Source: CAITWD01 sp963842065 | GTDB lineage: Bacteria > Actinomycetota > Thermoleophilia > Miltoncostaeales > Miltoncostaeaceae | Reading direction: 5' to 3' | Assembly: GCA_963842065.1 (NCBI GenBank) | Contig: CAWJEW010000002.1 | Coordinates: 310,001 to 374,000 of the forward strand | DNA: 64,000 bases | Shown: piece by piece, positions 28,678 to 38,500 of the stretch | Layout: each line of letters begins with the position of its first letter | Numbering within the stretch: position 1 is the stretch's first letter | Notes under the pieces: generated by a model | Database searches by the model: none | What the model was told of the DNA's origin: nothing | What the model saw: the letters and a program-made list of their open reading frames with translations, nothing else | Position numbers and translations under genes: made by a program

Positions 28678-29433
28678 ATGGAGACACCCGAACCCATTCC
28701 CGACCTGGCGGCGGCCAGGATCGAGGACGGTGTCAAGATCTACGGTACCGGCGACGCCGAGATCCGGGCCCTCGACGGCGTGACGCGGGCGTTCCCGGCC
28801 GGCCGTTACACCGCGATCATGGGTCCGTCGGGCTCGGGCAAGTCGACGCTCATGCACTGCATGGCGGGCCTCGATCGCCTGACCTCCGGGGCGACATGGA
28901 TCGGCGACGTGGAGCTCAGCGCCCTCGGGGAGAAGGACGTCACTGCCGTGCGTCGCGACAAGGTCGGGTTCATCTTCCAGACCTTCAACCTGTTGCCGAT
29001 GCTCACCGCGCTCGAGAACATCCGGCTGCCGCTGGATATCGCCGGGCGCAGTGGCGACCATGAGTGGTTGGACCAGGTCGTCCAGGCACTGGAACTCGGG
29101 GACCGTCTGGGTCACCGCCCGGGTGAGCTGTCCGGCGGCCAGCAGCAGCGCGTCGCCGCCGCCCGGGCATTTGCCGGCCATCCCGCGATCGTGTTCGCCG
29201 ACGAACCCACCGGCCAACTCGACTCGCGTTCGTCGGCCGAGCTGTTGACGTTCATGCGGCGCGCCGTCGACGAATTCTCCCAGACGATCGTCATGGTGAC
29301 CCACGACCCCAACGCCGCCAGCTACGCCGACGAGGTCGTGTTCCTGTCCGACGGGAAGGTCGTGGGCGACCTGGCGACCCCGACGCCGACCTCGATCCTG
29401 GACCGCATGAAGACGCTGACGGCCACCGTCTGA
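28678..29433 (+). CDS. ABC transporter ATP-binding protein (MacB/LolD type)
   Basis: A 251-residue ATPase: Walker A MGPSGSGKSTLMH, Q-loop FIFQTFNLLPML, signature ELSGGQQQRVAAARAF, Walker B AIVFADEPTGQLD and switch His TMVTHD-type (VMVTHDPNA). AAGGAG precedes ATG 28678. Its stop overlaps the start of the permease gene (TGATG), so both make one export complex of the FtsX/MacB class, as found for lipoproteins, peptides or drugs. Confidence 0.93.
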   Translation: METPEPIPDLAAARIEDGVKIYGTGDAEIRALDGVTRAFPAGRYTAIMGPSGSGKSTLMHCMAGLDRLTSGATWIGDVELSALGEKDVTAVRRDKVGFIFQTFNLLPMLTALENIRLPLDIAGRSGDHEWLDQVVQALELGDRLGHRPGELSGGQQQRVAAARAFAGHPAIVFADEPTGQLDSRSSAELLTFMRRAVDEFSQTIVMVTHDPNAASYADEVVFLSDGKVVGDLATPTPTSILDRMKTLTATV

Positions 29434-31952
29434 TGGTCTGGCGCCTGGCCAACCGCAACCTGCGCGCGAGCCCGTTGCGGCTCGTGCTGATCTCGCTCGC
29501 AATCGTGCTGGGCGTCGGGTTCGTCTGCGGAGCCTTCGTGCTCGGGGACACGATCAACAAGGCCTTCGACAGCCTGTTTGCCAAGGTGGATGCCGGCGTG
29601 GCGGTGCAGGTGCAGGGCGTGGCCTCGGTGTCCAGCGCGGACCGCCAGCCGGTGCCCGAGAGCCTGCTGCCGAAGATCCAGGCGGTCGACGGCGTTGCCA
29701 GCGCCGCCGGCTCGGCGAGCGGCACCGCAACGGTCATCGGCAACAACGGCAAGCCGGTCGGCCGGAGCGGGCCGCCCACGCTCGGCTTCAGCTGGACCAA
29801 CGATCCCAAGCTGAACACGCTGACCCTCGTCTCCGGCCGTCCCCCGAGCGGACCCGACGACGTCGTCATCGACACCCATACCGTGAGTACGGCCAAGTTC
29901 ACCCTCGGTCAGACGGTCCGGGTCATCACGACCTCCGGGTCCGGCGAGTACCGGCTGGTCGGGGTGGTGCGGTTTGGCAGCACCGACAACCTGCTCGGCG
30001 CGACCCTGACGGGGTTCGCAATGCCGACGGCCCAACGTGCCTTCAACCTCGTGGGCCGCTATACGACGATCCGGGTCACGGGCCAGGAGGGTGTGCTCGA
30101 CGCGGTGCTCGCGCATCGGATCCAGGCGGTGCTGCCGTCCGGCTACGAGGCCATCACGGGCCAAAGCGCCACCCAGCAGGCGACCGACCAGTTCAACTCG
30201 ATCATCGGGATCTTACGGGACGTGCTGCTGGTGTTCGCCGGCATCTCGCTGTTCGTCGGCGCGTTCATCATCTTCAACAGCTTCTCGATCACGATCGCCC
30301 AGCGCACGCGCCAGGTCGGGCTCCTGCGGGCGGTGGGCGCCTCCCGGAGCAACATTGTGCGTGAGGTCATCCTCGAGGCCTTGATCATCGGGATCATCGC
30401 GTCGGCGATCGGCGTCGGCTTCGGGATCCTCGTCGCGATCGCGCTCGAGAAGCTCTTTGATCTGTTCGGCGCGAGCCTCCCCAAGGCGCCGATCCAGGTG
30501 CAGCCCCGCACGGTAATCGTCGCGATGGCCGTCGGCATCGGGGTCACGCTGATCGCGGCCCTGCGTCCTGCGATCCGCGCCAGTCGTATCCCCCCGATCG
30601 CCGCCATGCGAGAGGTGGCGAGCACCGGCACGCGCTCGGTGCGACGGCTGATCGCGGCCGTCGCGGTGACCGGGCTCGGCGTGGCGCTGATCCTCGTCGG
30701 GCTGTCCAGCGGGACGGGCAACCCGTACGTGCTGCTCGGACTCGGGGCCCTGTTACTGTTCATCGGCGCGGCGCTGCTGACCGCGCAGATCGCCGGGCCG
30801 ATGGCGCGGCTCCTCGGCACGCCGTTCGTGTGGATCGGCCGCGTGCCGGCCCGCCTCGGACGCGAGAACGCGATGCGCAACCCGACCCGCACGGCCCAGA
30901 CGGCGGCGGCGCTGACCATCGGCGTCGCCCTGGTCGCGGCCGCCACGATCTTCGCCTCGTCGCTGTCTGCGACGTTTGCCGACGCGCTCGATCGGCACTT
31001 CGTGGCGCAGGTGGCCGTCGAGGCCACCAACCAGCAGCCGTTTACTCCCGCCGCCTCAGCGACGGTCAGCGCAGTGCCGGGAATTGTCGCGGTGAGCCCG
31101 CTGCGTGTGGGCCAGTTCCGCGACGTGCACCGGGACGTGCAGACCGTCAGCGGCGTCAACCCGGCGACGATCCTCGAGCTGTATGACCCCGGGCTCAAGC
31201 AGGGGTCGCTTACCGCGCTGTCCCAACCCGGGACGATCGCCGTCCAGGAGGACTACGCCACGTCCAACCACCTGACCATTGGGTCGACCATGCCGGTGTT
31301 CTTCGCCAAGACGGGCACCCAGCCGCTGCGGGTTGTCGCGATCTTCTCCGATACGACGCTCGGACAGTTCTTCATCTCACTCGCCGACTACACGCGCAAC
31401 TTCAGCACCCAGCAGGACACGCTCATCTTCGCTCGGGGTGGCCCCGGCGTGACGTCCTCACAGGCCAAGCAGTCGATCGCCGCCGCACTGAGTGCCTATC
31501 CGAACCTGAAGGTGCTGACCAAGCCCGAGTACAAGGACCAAGTCAACAGTCAGATCAACCAGCTGCTGTATCTGGTCTACACGCTGCTGGGCCTGGCGGT
31601 CGTCATCGCGATCTTCGGCATCGTCAATACCTTGGCCCTGTCGATCTTCGAGCGCACCCGTGAGATCGGGCTGCTGCGGGCGGTCGGGATGTCGCGCCGT
31701 GCGACGCGGGCGATGATCCGCTGGGAAGCGATTATCGTCGCGCTGATCGGCGGCGTCGTCGGGTTGGTGCTCGGCCTTTTCATCGGGATCGTGATCGTCG
31801 CGCGCGTGCCGATGCTCACCACGCTGTCGATCCCGTGGACCTCCCTGATCATCTTCTTCGTGCTGGCCGGCGTCGCGGGGGTGATCGCGTCGATCCTGCC
31901 GGCGCGCCGGGCGGCGCGGCTAAACGTCCTGGACGCGATTCAGGCGGATTAG
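29433..31952 (+). CDS. ABC transporter permease, double FtsX domain
   Basis: An 839-residue permease with an N-terminal helix, a large extracytoplasmic domain, and two FtsX cores. The first core is at about 255-385 (FAGISLFVGAFIIFNSFSIT, RQVGLLRAVGASRSNIVREV). A short hydrophobic linker and second extracytoplasmic domain follow, then a second core at about 700-839 (ALSIFERTREIGLLRAVGMS, PARRAARLNVLDAIQAD). This duplicated form is normal in actinobacteria. It works with the ATPase just upstream. Its 3' end overlaps the convergent anti-sigma gene by 33 bp. Confidence 0.92.
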   Translation: MVWRLANRNLRASPLRLVLISLAIVLGVGFVCGAFVLGDTINKAFDSLFAKVDAGVAVQVQGVASVSSADRQPVPESLLPKIQAVDGVASAAGSASGTATVIGNNGKPVGRSGPPTLGFSWTNDPKLNTLTLVSGRPPSGPDDVVIDTHTVSTAKFTLGQTVRVITTSGSGEYRLVGVVRFGSTDNLLGATLTGFAMPTAQRAFNLVGRYTTIRVTGQEGVLDAVLAHRIQAVLPSGYEAITGQSATQQATDQFNSIIGILRDVLLVFAGISLFVGAFIIFNSFSITIAQRTRQVGLLRAVGASRSNIVREVILEALIIGIIASAIGVGFGILVAIALEKLFDLFGASLPKAPIQVQPRTVIVAMAVGIGVTLIAALRPAIRASRIPPIAAMREVASTGTRSVRRLIAAVAVTGLGVALILVGLSSGTGNPYVLLGLGALLLFIGAALLTAQIAGPMARLLGTPFVWIGRVPARLGRENAMRNPTRTAQTAAALTIGVALVAAATIFASSLSATFADALDRHFVAQVAVEATNQQPFTPAASATVSAVPGIVAVSPLRVGQFRDVHRDVQTVSGVNPATILELYDPGLKQGSLTALSQPGTIAVQEDYATSNHLTIGSTMPVFFAKTGTQPLRVVAIFSDTTLGQFFISLADYTRNFSTQQDTLIFARGGPGVTSSQAKQSIAAALSAYPNLKVLTKPEYKDQVNSQINQLLYLVYTLLGLAVVIAIFGIVNTLALSIFERTREIGLLRAVGMSRRATRAMIRWEAIIVALIGGVVGLVLGLFIGIVIVARVPMLTTLSIPWTSLIIFFVLAGVAGVIASILPARRAARLNVLDAIQAD

Positions 31953-32441
31953 GTCGCCTGCGGTGCCGGCCGCACGTGACGCGTGCGCGCCGGTATCGGA
32001 CGGATCAGAGAGCTCGTCCGTCTCGGGTTCGACCGCGAAGCGCATCGTGACGCGCGTGCCGGCGCCGACGCGCGAGACCGTGACCTCGTCGGCCAGCGAG
32101 CGCATGATCGGAAAGCCGCGTCCGCGCGGGCTCGTCGGCGAGGGTGGGGCCGAGCTCGGGTCGATGCGCGGCTCAGTCGCACCGCTGCCCTCGTCGGTGA
32201 TGACCAGCGTCGCCCCGTCGCGCTGCACGATGACCTGGATCTCGATGTGGCCGCCCTCGGGCGGCGACCCGTGCTCGATGGCGTTGGAGACCGCTTCGCT
32301 GGCCGCCAGCAGCAGTCGGCCCGCGTCCTCGGGACTCCAGGGCTCGCGGTCGAGCACCAGCGCGATCGCGCACCGGACGAAGGTCAGCGAACGCAGAGTG
32401 GCGGGAACCCGGAATGCAGACTCGATGGCGTCGCTGTTCAT
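31920..32441 (-). CDS. Anti-sigma factor-type ATP-binding protein (RsbW/HATPase_c_2)
   Basis: A 173-residue GHKL kinase-fold protein with N-box LLLAASEAVSNAIEHGSPPE, G1 LVITDEGSG and G2 SPRGRGFPIMRSLADEVTVS, plus the strand GAGTRVTMRF. These small proteins are Ser/Thr kinases that act on anti-anti-sigma partners or inhibit sigma factors. No partner gene is adjacent. The last 33 bp overlap the 3' end of the permease gene on the other strand, so the two transcripts would form a short duplex at their ends. Confidence 0.85.
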   Translation of the reverse strand: MNSDAIESAFRVPATLRSLTFVRCAIALVLDREPWSPEDAGRLLLAASEAVSNAIEHGSPPEGGHIEIQVIVQRDGATLVITDEGSGATEPRIDPSSAPPSPTSPRGRGFPIMRSLADEVTVSRVGAGTRVTMRFAVEPETDELSDPSDTGAHASRAAGTAGDLIRLNRVQDV

Positions 32442-32537
32442 CTACTCGAAGATTCGTCGGAGGACGTTGACAATCCTATCGGCCGGCGCAAAACGAAAGA
32501 AAGCTCCAGGGCTGCAACCACTGGGCCGCCTCGCCTC

Positions 32538-32543
32538 TAAACT
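32538..32543 (+). promoter_or_regulatory. Candidate argG -10 element
   Basis: TAAACT lies 26 bases before the argG ATG. No clear -35 box was found. Confidence 0.35.
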
Positions 32544-32569
32544 TCCCCCTGGCCCGCTGTCGTCAACGT

Positions 32570-33844
32570 ATGAGGTCGTTCGTGTCTGACGCGCAAGTTG
32601 CACCACAGTCCGCTTCGTACATCGCCCGTCCCGAGGACGTCCACCGTGTCGTGCTGCTGTACTCCGGCGGCCTCGACACCTCCGTGATGCTCAAGTGGAT
32701 CCAGGACGAGTACAACGCGGAGGTTATCGCGTTGTGCATCGATCTCGGCCAGCCCGCCGACGACTTCGACGCGGTGCTCGACAAGGCGCGCAACCTCGGC
32801 GCCGTCGAGTCGATCCTCGTCGACGCCAAGGACGACTTCGCGCGCGAGTACGTCGGTCCGTCGATCCTGGCCAACGCGCGCTACCAGGGGGGCTACCCGC
32901 CGTTCACCAGTCTTGGCCGCCCCCTGCTGGCCAAGCTGGCCGTGGAGGCCGCCCGTGCGTTCAACGCGGACACGATCGCCCACGGCTGTACCGGCAAGGG
33001 CAACGACCAAGTGCGCATCGAGGCGACGGTGGCCACGCTTGCCCCCGAGCTGAGGGTGATCGCGCCCGTGCGCGACTGGCAGATGGGGCGCGACGAGGAG
33101 ATCGCCTACGCCGAGCAGCACGGCATCCCGGTGTCGTCCTCGGTGGAGCGCCCGTACTCGATCGACGACAACCTGTGGGGCCGCTCCAGCGAGGGTGGCG
33201 TGATCGAGGATCTCGACCAGGCGCCGCCCGATGATCTGTTCGAGCTGGTGACCCCGCCGGTCGCGGCTCCGGATCGGGTCGAGGAGGTCGCGATCGGCTT
33301 TCGCGAGGGCCTGCCGGTGACCATCGACGGCACCCCGTACGGGCTGGTGGAGCTCATCCAGCGCGTGGCCGAGATCGCGTGTCGCAACGGCGTGGGCATC
33401 GTCGACCACATCGAGGATCGGGTGGTCGGGCTGAAGGTGCGTGACATTTACGAGGTGCCGGCGGCCGAGGTGCTGCTCACCGCGCACCGTGAGCTCGAGA
33501 AGCTCGTGTGCACCGGCCGTCAGAACGCCCTCAAACCCCAGCTGGACGGCCTGTGGGCCCAGCTGGTCTACGAAGGGCTCTGGTACGAGCCGCTGCTGGG
33601 CAACCTGAACGCGTTCATGCGCGATGTGAACCGCAAGGTGACCGGCGAGATCACGATGCGCCTGTACAAGGGCACGGCGCGCGCCGCCAAGCGCACGTCG
33701 CCGTACGCCATCTACGACAAGAGCCTTGCAACGTTCAACGCCGATGCGTCGTTCTCGCAGCAGGCCTCGCCGGGGTTCATCGAGCTGTTCTCGCTGCAGA
33801 GTCGCATGGCGTACCGGATCGCCGACACGCTCGAGCAGGGCTAG
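32570..33844 (+). CDS. argG: Argininosuccinate synthase
   Basis: It joins citrulline and aspartate with ATP. Motifs: VVLLYSGGLDTSVMLKWIQD (PP-loop), GCTGKGNDQVRIEATVATL, PYSIDDNLWGRSSEGGVIED and GLWYEPLLGNLNAFMRDVNR. At 424 residues it is slightly long because of about 20 extra N-terminal residues (SDAQVAPQSASYIARPED). ATG 32570 or GTG 32582 could be the start. It stands apart from argCJ and argBD; argH is not found next to it. Confidence 0.94.
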   Translation: MRSFVSDAQVAPQSASYIARPEDVHRVVLLYSGGLDTSVMLKWIQDEYNAEVIALCIDLGQPADDFDAVLDKARNLGAVESILVDAKDDFAREYVGPSILANARYQGGYPPFTSLGRPLLAKLAVEAARAFNADTIAHGCTGKGNDQVRIEATVATLAPELRVIAPVRDWQMGRDEEIAYAEQHGIPVSSSVERPYSIDDNLWGRSSEGGVIEDLDQAPPDDLFELVTPPVAAPDRVEEVAIGFREGLPVTIDGTPYGLVELIQRVAEIACRNGVGIVDHIEDRVVGLKVRDIYEVPAAEVLLTAHRELEKLVCTGRQNALKPQLDGLWAQLVYEGLWYEPLLGNLNAFMRDVNRKVTGEITMRLYKGTARAAKRTSPYAIYDKSLATFNADASFSQQASPGFIELFSLQSRMAYRIADTLEQG

Positions 33845-33850
33845 CCCGCG

Positions 33851-34786
33851 ATGCGCCGGGTCATGCCGCCGCGGCGGCTGCGGATCCACACGGCCGCCAG
33901 CCCGCCGGTGTGCCGGCTGGCGGGTGGCCGCGACGGGCTTGCGCTCGCCGCCGCGGCGGCGCCGGCGGGCGCCCCGGTGTGCGAGTGGCCCCAGATCCAA
34001 CTCTCGGTCGCATCGCCGTACCCGACCGCCGGGCTGTCGGCGACGGCCAGCGGGAAGATGGTCGTCAGCTGGCTGCCGGGCGTGGTGCAGTCGATCGTGC
34101 TGCCCGAGCTCTCGCAGGCGTTTGAGCGGCGCCCGCCGGGACTCGCCGAGGCGCGCGGAGCCGGCCGGGCCAACGCCGCGCTGCTGCGCGCCGACGACGG
34201 CTGGCGCGCGGTCGTCCTGCCGAGCCTTGGCGACCGCCTGTCGGAGCTCGGTCCGGGGCCGGCGGCGATCTCGGCACGCGCCCAGCAGATTGCGGTCTAC
34301 GATGCGGGCACGACGGTCGTTCTGCCGTTGGCCGGAGGCGCGCCGCTGGCCGAATACCGCGGCGAGATCGACGCGCTTGCATTTGCCGGCGAGCAACTGT
34401 GGCTTGCGCGCCACGGCGCGGTGGCACCAGCCGTGTCGCTGAGCCCGGGGGGCGGGGCACCGGTCCGGCATCTGGCGGGTGCGGCGGGCGCGGAGCGTGT
34501 GCTCGCACTCACCGCCGACGGGGACGTCCTGTGCCTGGGCCCGGGTGAGTACCGCGCGGGCTGGCGTCCGGTCATCGCCGACGTGCACGACATCTCGGTC
34601 TCGGATGACGGCGAGTGGGCGACGTTGGCCGGGCACGGCGCCGTCGCGGTTGTCCGGGCCAGCGATGGCGCGGTTGGGGTATATGTCACTGGCGCCTCGT
34701 CCATCGCCGTGGCGGCCGATCGACGCATCGTCGTGGGCGGCGAGTGGGGCATGGCGCTAATCGTTCCCGTCCAGGAGTCCGCATGA
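33851..34786 (+). CDS. Unknown beta-propeller-like protein A (argG-dnaE interval)
   Basis: The 311-residue soluble protein has no signal peptide and no known domain I recognise. It is rich in short beta-strand-type repeats (ALLRADDGWRAVVLP, AERVLALTADGDVLCLG, WATLAGHGAVAVVRASDGAV) like WD40/PQQ propeller blades, and ends IVVGGEWGMALIVPV. The next gene ends with the same pattern (VVGGDWGLLALAH). ATG 33851 is 6 bases after argG, so co-transcription with argG is likely. The two proteins seem distantly related to each other. Confidence 0.65.
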   Translation: MRRVMPPRRLRIHTAASPPVCRLAGGRDGLALAAAAAPAGAPVCEWPQIQLSVASPYPTAGLSATASGKMVVSWLPGVVQSIVLPELSQAFERRPPGLAEARGAGRANAALLRADDGWRAVVLPSLGDRLSELGPGPAAISARAQQIAVYDAGTTVVLPLAGGAPLAEYRGEIDALAFAGEQLWLARHGAVAPAVSLSPGGGAPVRHLAGAAGAERVLALTADGDVLCLGPGEYRAGWRPVIADVHDISVSDDGEWATLAGHGAVAVVRASDGAVGVYVTGASSIAVAADRRIVVGGEWGMALIVPVQESA

Positions 34787-35445
34787 GCACGCGTCCCCTT
34801 CCGCCTCAGCCCGTCGTGGCAGACGATCCCGGCCCGTGGTCGGGGATCCTCGACGTCCTGCAGCGCCGCGGCGTACGGCCGGGGCGCCGGCGTGCCGAGC
34901 CGCCCAACGGGCTCATGCTGATGTCCCCGCCGCAGACGACGCTCGCCTTGTCGGGCCTGGATGCGACCTTCGGGATCGCGGGCGCCGGCCCGGTGCGGAC
35001 GATCGCGGCCGCGCGCGAGCCCGCCCTGGCGCTCGCAGCGGATGCCCAGGGCCGCATCGAGGGCGTCTCGCAGGGCGTGCGACGGGTCTGGTCGCTCCCG
35101 GACTTGCGGGTGGTCGGCGAGGAGCGTCCGGAGACCGATCCCGCGGCGAACCTGCCGGGTCCGGTCCTCCTCGATGACCTCGCCGACGGCGACCTGCCCG
35201 CCGCGACGGTACTGGCTCCGGGCGGCGCCGTCGCCGCCGTGCCCGTCGTCGAGTCCGCCCGCGTGTCGTCGCTTGCGATCGTGCGCACCGACGACCGCTC
35301 GGTATGCCGGCTGATCCGGTGGGCGCGCTGCGCGACGTGGGCACCCGATGGGAAGATCCTTGTCGTCGGTGGGGATTGGGGCCTGCTGGCGCTCGCGCAT
35401 CGCGACGCGGAGGACGAGCCGTCATCGCTCGGCCCGCAACGCTAG
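34783..35445 (+). CDS. Unknown beta-propeller-like protein B (argG-dnaE interval)
   Basis: A 220-residue protein that starts MSTRPLPPQPVVADDPGPW and ends with SLAIVRTDD...CATWAPDGKILVVGGDWGLLALAHRD. The start overlaps the stop of protein A (ATGA) with AGGAG upstream, so the two are tightly coupled. The C-terminal blade shares the order IVR-x-x-D...D-x-x-I-V-V-G-G-(E/D)-W-G with protein A. No known family recognised. Likely partners in one complex, by inference from coupling and similarity. Confidence 0.62.
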   Translation: MSTRPLPPQPVVADDPGPWSGILDVLQRRGVRPGRRRAEPPNGLMLMSPPQTTLALSGLDATFGIAGAGPVRTIAAAREPALALAADAQGRIEGVSQGVRRVWSLPDLRVVGEERPETDPAANLPGPVLLDDLADGDLPAATVLAPGGAVAAVPVVESARVSSLAIVRTDDRSVCRLIRWARCATWAPDGKILVVGGDWGLLALAHRDAEDEPSSLGPQR

Positions 35446-35496
35446 GGATGGCGTCGCGCGGGTCGCCCGGGCCCCACATCTTGGGTGCCCGCGCCC

Positions 35497-35525
35497 TTGC
35501 TGACGTCTGGAGCGAGGACTAGCCT
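35497..35525 (+). promoter_or_regulatory. Candidate leaderless dnaE promoter
   Basis: TTGCTG (35497-35502), 17 bases, TAGCCT (35520-35525), 7 bases, ATG 35533. There is no Shine-Dalgarno site. Transcription would start at or next to the A of the ATG. Confidence 0.5.
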
Positions 35526-35532
35526 GACGGGG

Positions 35533-38500
35533 ATGGCCGGGGCCCCAGATTTCGTCCACCTCCATGTCCACTCGGACTATTCGATCCTGGACGGAGCGTG
35601 CAAGATCGGGCGCCTGCTCGACCGTGTCGAGGAGATGGGACAGAGCGCCGCCGCGCTTACCGACCACGGGGTGATGAGCGGAGCCATCGAGCTCTATCAG
35701 GCCGCCAAGAAGCGCGGGATCACGCCGATCGTCGGCCTCGAGGCCTACCTGGTGCCGGATCGCCACGCCCGGCCCGGGCGGGAGCGACGCGCCCATATCA
35801 CGCTCCTGGCCGAGAACACCACCGGCTACTACAACCTCATCAAGCTCTGCTCGAAGGGGTTCCTTGAGGGGTACCACCGCAAGCCGCGGGTCGACTACGA
35901 GCTGATGTCCCAGCACGCCGACGGGGTGATCGCCCTGACCGGGTGCCTGTCGGGCACGATCTGCGGCCTGGTCGAGCGCGACGACCTGCCCGGGGCCCGT
36001 GCCGAGCTCGACCGGCTCGTGCAGATCTTCGGGCGCGACGACGTCTACGTCGAGATCCAGGACTCGGGGATCCCGGTCCAGCACAAGATCAACATCGAGC
36101 TCGCCAAGCTGTCCCGCGACGCAGGCCAGACCATGGTGGCGACCTGCGATGCGCACTACGTGTGTCAGCACGACGCTGACGCCCACGAGGCGCTGTTGGC
36201 GATCCAGACCCGCGACGTCCTGTCGAACCCGGATCGCTTCCGGTTCGACACCAAGGAGTTCTATCTGAAGACCGGTGCGGAGATGGCCCTGGCGCTGCCG
36301 GACTACCAGGATGCGATTCCCGTTTCGCTGGAGATCGCCGCGCGGTGCGGGGGACTGGAGCTGCCGATCGGCGAGGTCAAGCTGCCCCGCTTTCCGGTAC
36401 CGGACGGATCGACGCCCACGGACTACCTGGAGCGTCTCTGCCGCGAGGGGATGGCCCGCCGCTACGCCGGACAGCCACCTGCGGGGGCCGAGGAGCGCCT
36501 GCGCTTCGAGCTCGACGTCATTGAGGAGATGGGCTTCTCCTCGTACTTTCTCATCGTCTGGGATTACATCCGCTGGGCACGCGAGAACGGCGTCGCGGTC
36601 GGACCGGGCCGCGGCTCGGCCGCCGGCTCGCTGGTGGCGTTCACGCTGCGCATCACGGACCTGGATCCCCTCGAGCACGGGCTCCTGTTTGAGCGATTCC
36701 TGAATCCGGGCCGCAAGAGCCTGCCCGATATCGACACCGACTTCGCCCAGAACGGTCGCGACCGCGTCGTCAAGTACGTCACCGAGCGCTACGGGCAGGG
36801 CTCGGTCGCCCGCATTGGCACGTTTGGCAAGTTGCTTGCGCGCGCGGTGGTGCGTGACGCAGGGCGCGTGCTCGGCTACAGCTACGGTCAGGTCGACCGC
36901 ATCGCCAAGCTCGTCCCGGAGCGGCCGATTGGCATCAAGCTGGAGGACGCCCTCAAGGAGGGCAGCGAGCTCTATGCCGCCTACGAATCCGATGAGGCGG
37001 CCAAGAAAATCATCGACACGGCGCGCCCGCTGGAAGGTCTGGTGCGCAACGAGGGCGTGCACGCGGCCGGCGTCGTGATCGCCCCCAGCGACGTGACGGA
37101 CTACATCCCGGTCCGGATCGACGACGACGGCAACGTCGTCACCCAGGTACCCGACCACGATGTGGAGGCGCTCGGGCTGCTCAAGATGGACTTCTTGGGC
37201 CTGCGCAACCTGGACATCATCCAGAAGTGCGTCGAGCTGATCCAGGAGACCCGGGACTTCGGGCTGGACATCGACGCGCTGCCCATGGACGATGCGCCGA
37301 CGTACACGATGCTGGCGCGCGGTGACGGGCTCGGCGTGTTCCAGTTCGAGTCGAGCGGGATGCGCGATGCCCTGCGCGAGGTCGGTCCGACCGAATTCGC
37401 CGACGTCATCGCCTTGGTGGCGCTGTATCGCCCGGGCCCGATGGCATTCATCCCGACCTACGCCCGCAACAAGCGCGACCCGGGCAAGGTGGAGCTCGCC
37501 GATCCGCGCCTGGCGCCGATCACCGGACCGACCTACGGCGTGGCGATCTATCAAGAGCAGCTGATGGCGATCTCGCGTGAGCTCGCCGGGTTCTCGCCTG
37601 CTCGCGCGGATGATTTGCGCAAGGCCGTCGGTAAGAAGGACAAACACCTGATGGCGTCGTTGAAGGACGAGTTCATCGACGGCTGCGTCGCGACAGGGAC
37701 CGACAGGCGGGTCGCCGGCGACCTGTGGGCGCTGTGCGAAGCCGCCGGGGACTACTCGTTCAACAAGTCCCACGCCGCGTGCTACGGCCTGCTGGCCTAC
37801 CGCACGGCATACCTGAAGTGCAATTACCCCGCCGAGTACATGGCGGCGCTGCTGTCCTCGGTGATGGACACCAAGGACCGTGTCCCGTTTTACGTGGCGG
37901 CCTCGCAGGACATGGGCCTGTCGGTGCTCCCGCCCGACGTCAACGCCAGCCGCTCGGACTTCGCCGTGACCGGCGACACGGAGATCCGCTTCGGCCTTAC
38001 CGCGGTCAAGGGCGTCGGGGAGAACGCTGTCGCTGCCATCCTGGAGGCGCGCGCCTCCGGCGGCCCGTTCACCTCGATTTGGGACTTCTGTCGGCGCGTC
38101 GACCAGGCCCAGGTCAACAAGCGTGCCCTGGAGAGCCTGGTGCGCGCCGGCGCCTTCGACTCCACCGGCGCGACGCGCTTCGGGATCCTCGAGGTCCTCG
38201 CGGCCGCGATGGGGGCGGCCTCTCGGGCGCGCAGCGACGCCGCGGCCGGCCAGGAGTCGCTGTTCGCAGCGCCCGACCCGGAAGCGCCGTCGGCCGCACC
38301 GCTCGATCTGGATCCGCCGATCCCGACCGAGGAGTTCTCGCGCGAAGACCTCCTGGCCGCCGAGAAGGAGGCCCTCGGGCTGTATGTCTCCAGCCACCCG
38401 CTCCAGGACTGCCGCAAGCAGCTGGCCCGGGCGGTGACCTGCAGCCTCGGGCGCCTGGACGAGCACCCCGATGGGGCGTTCGTGACGGTGGGCGGGATCA

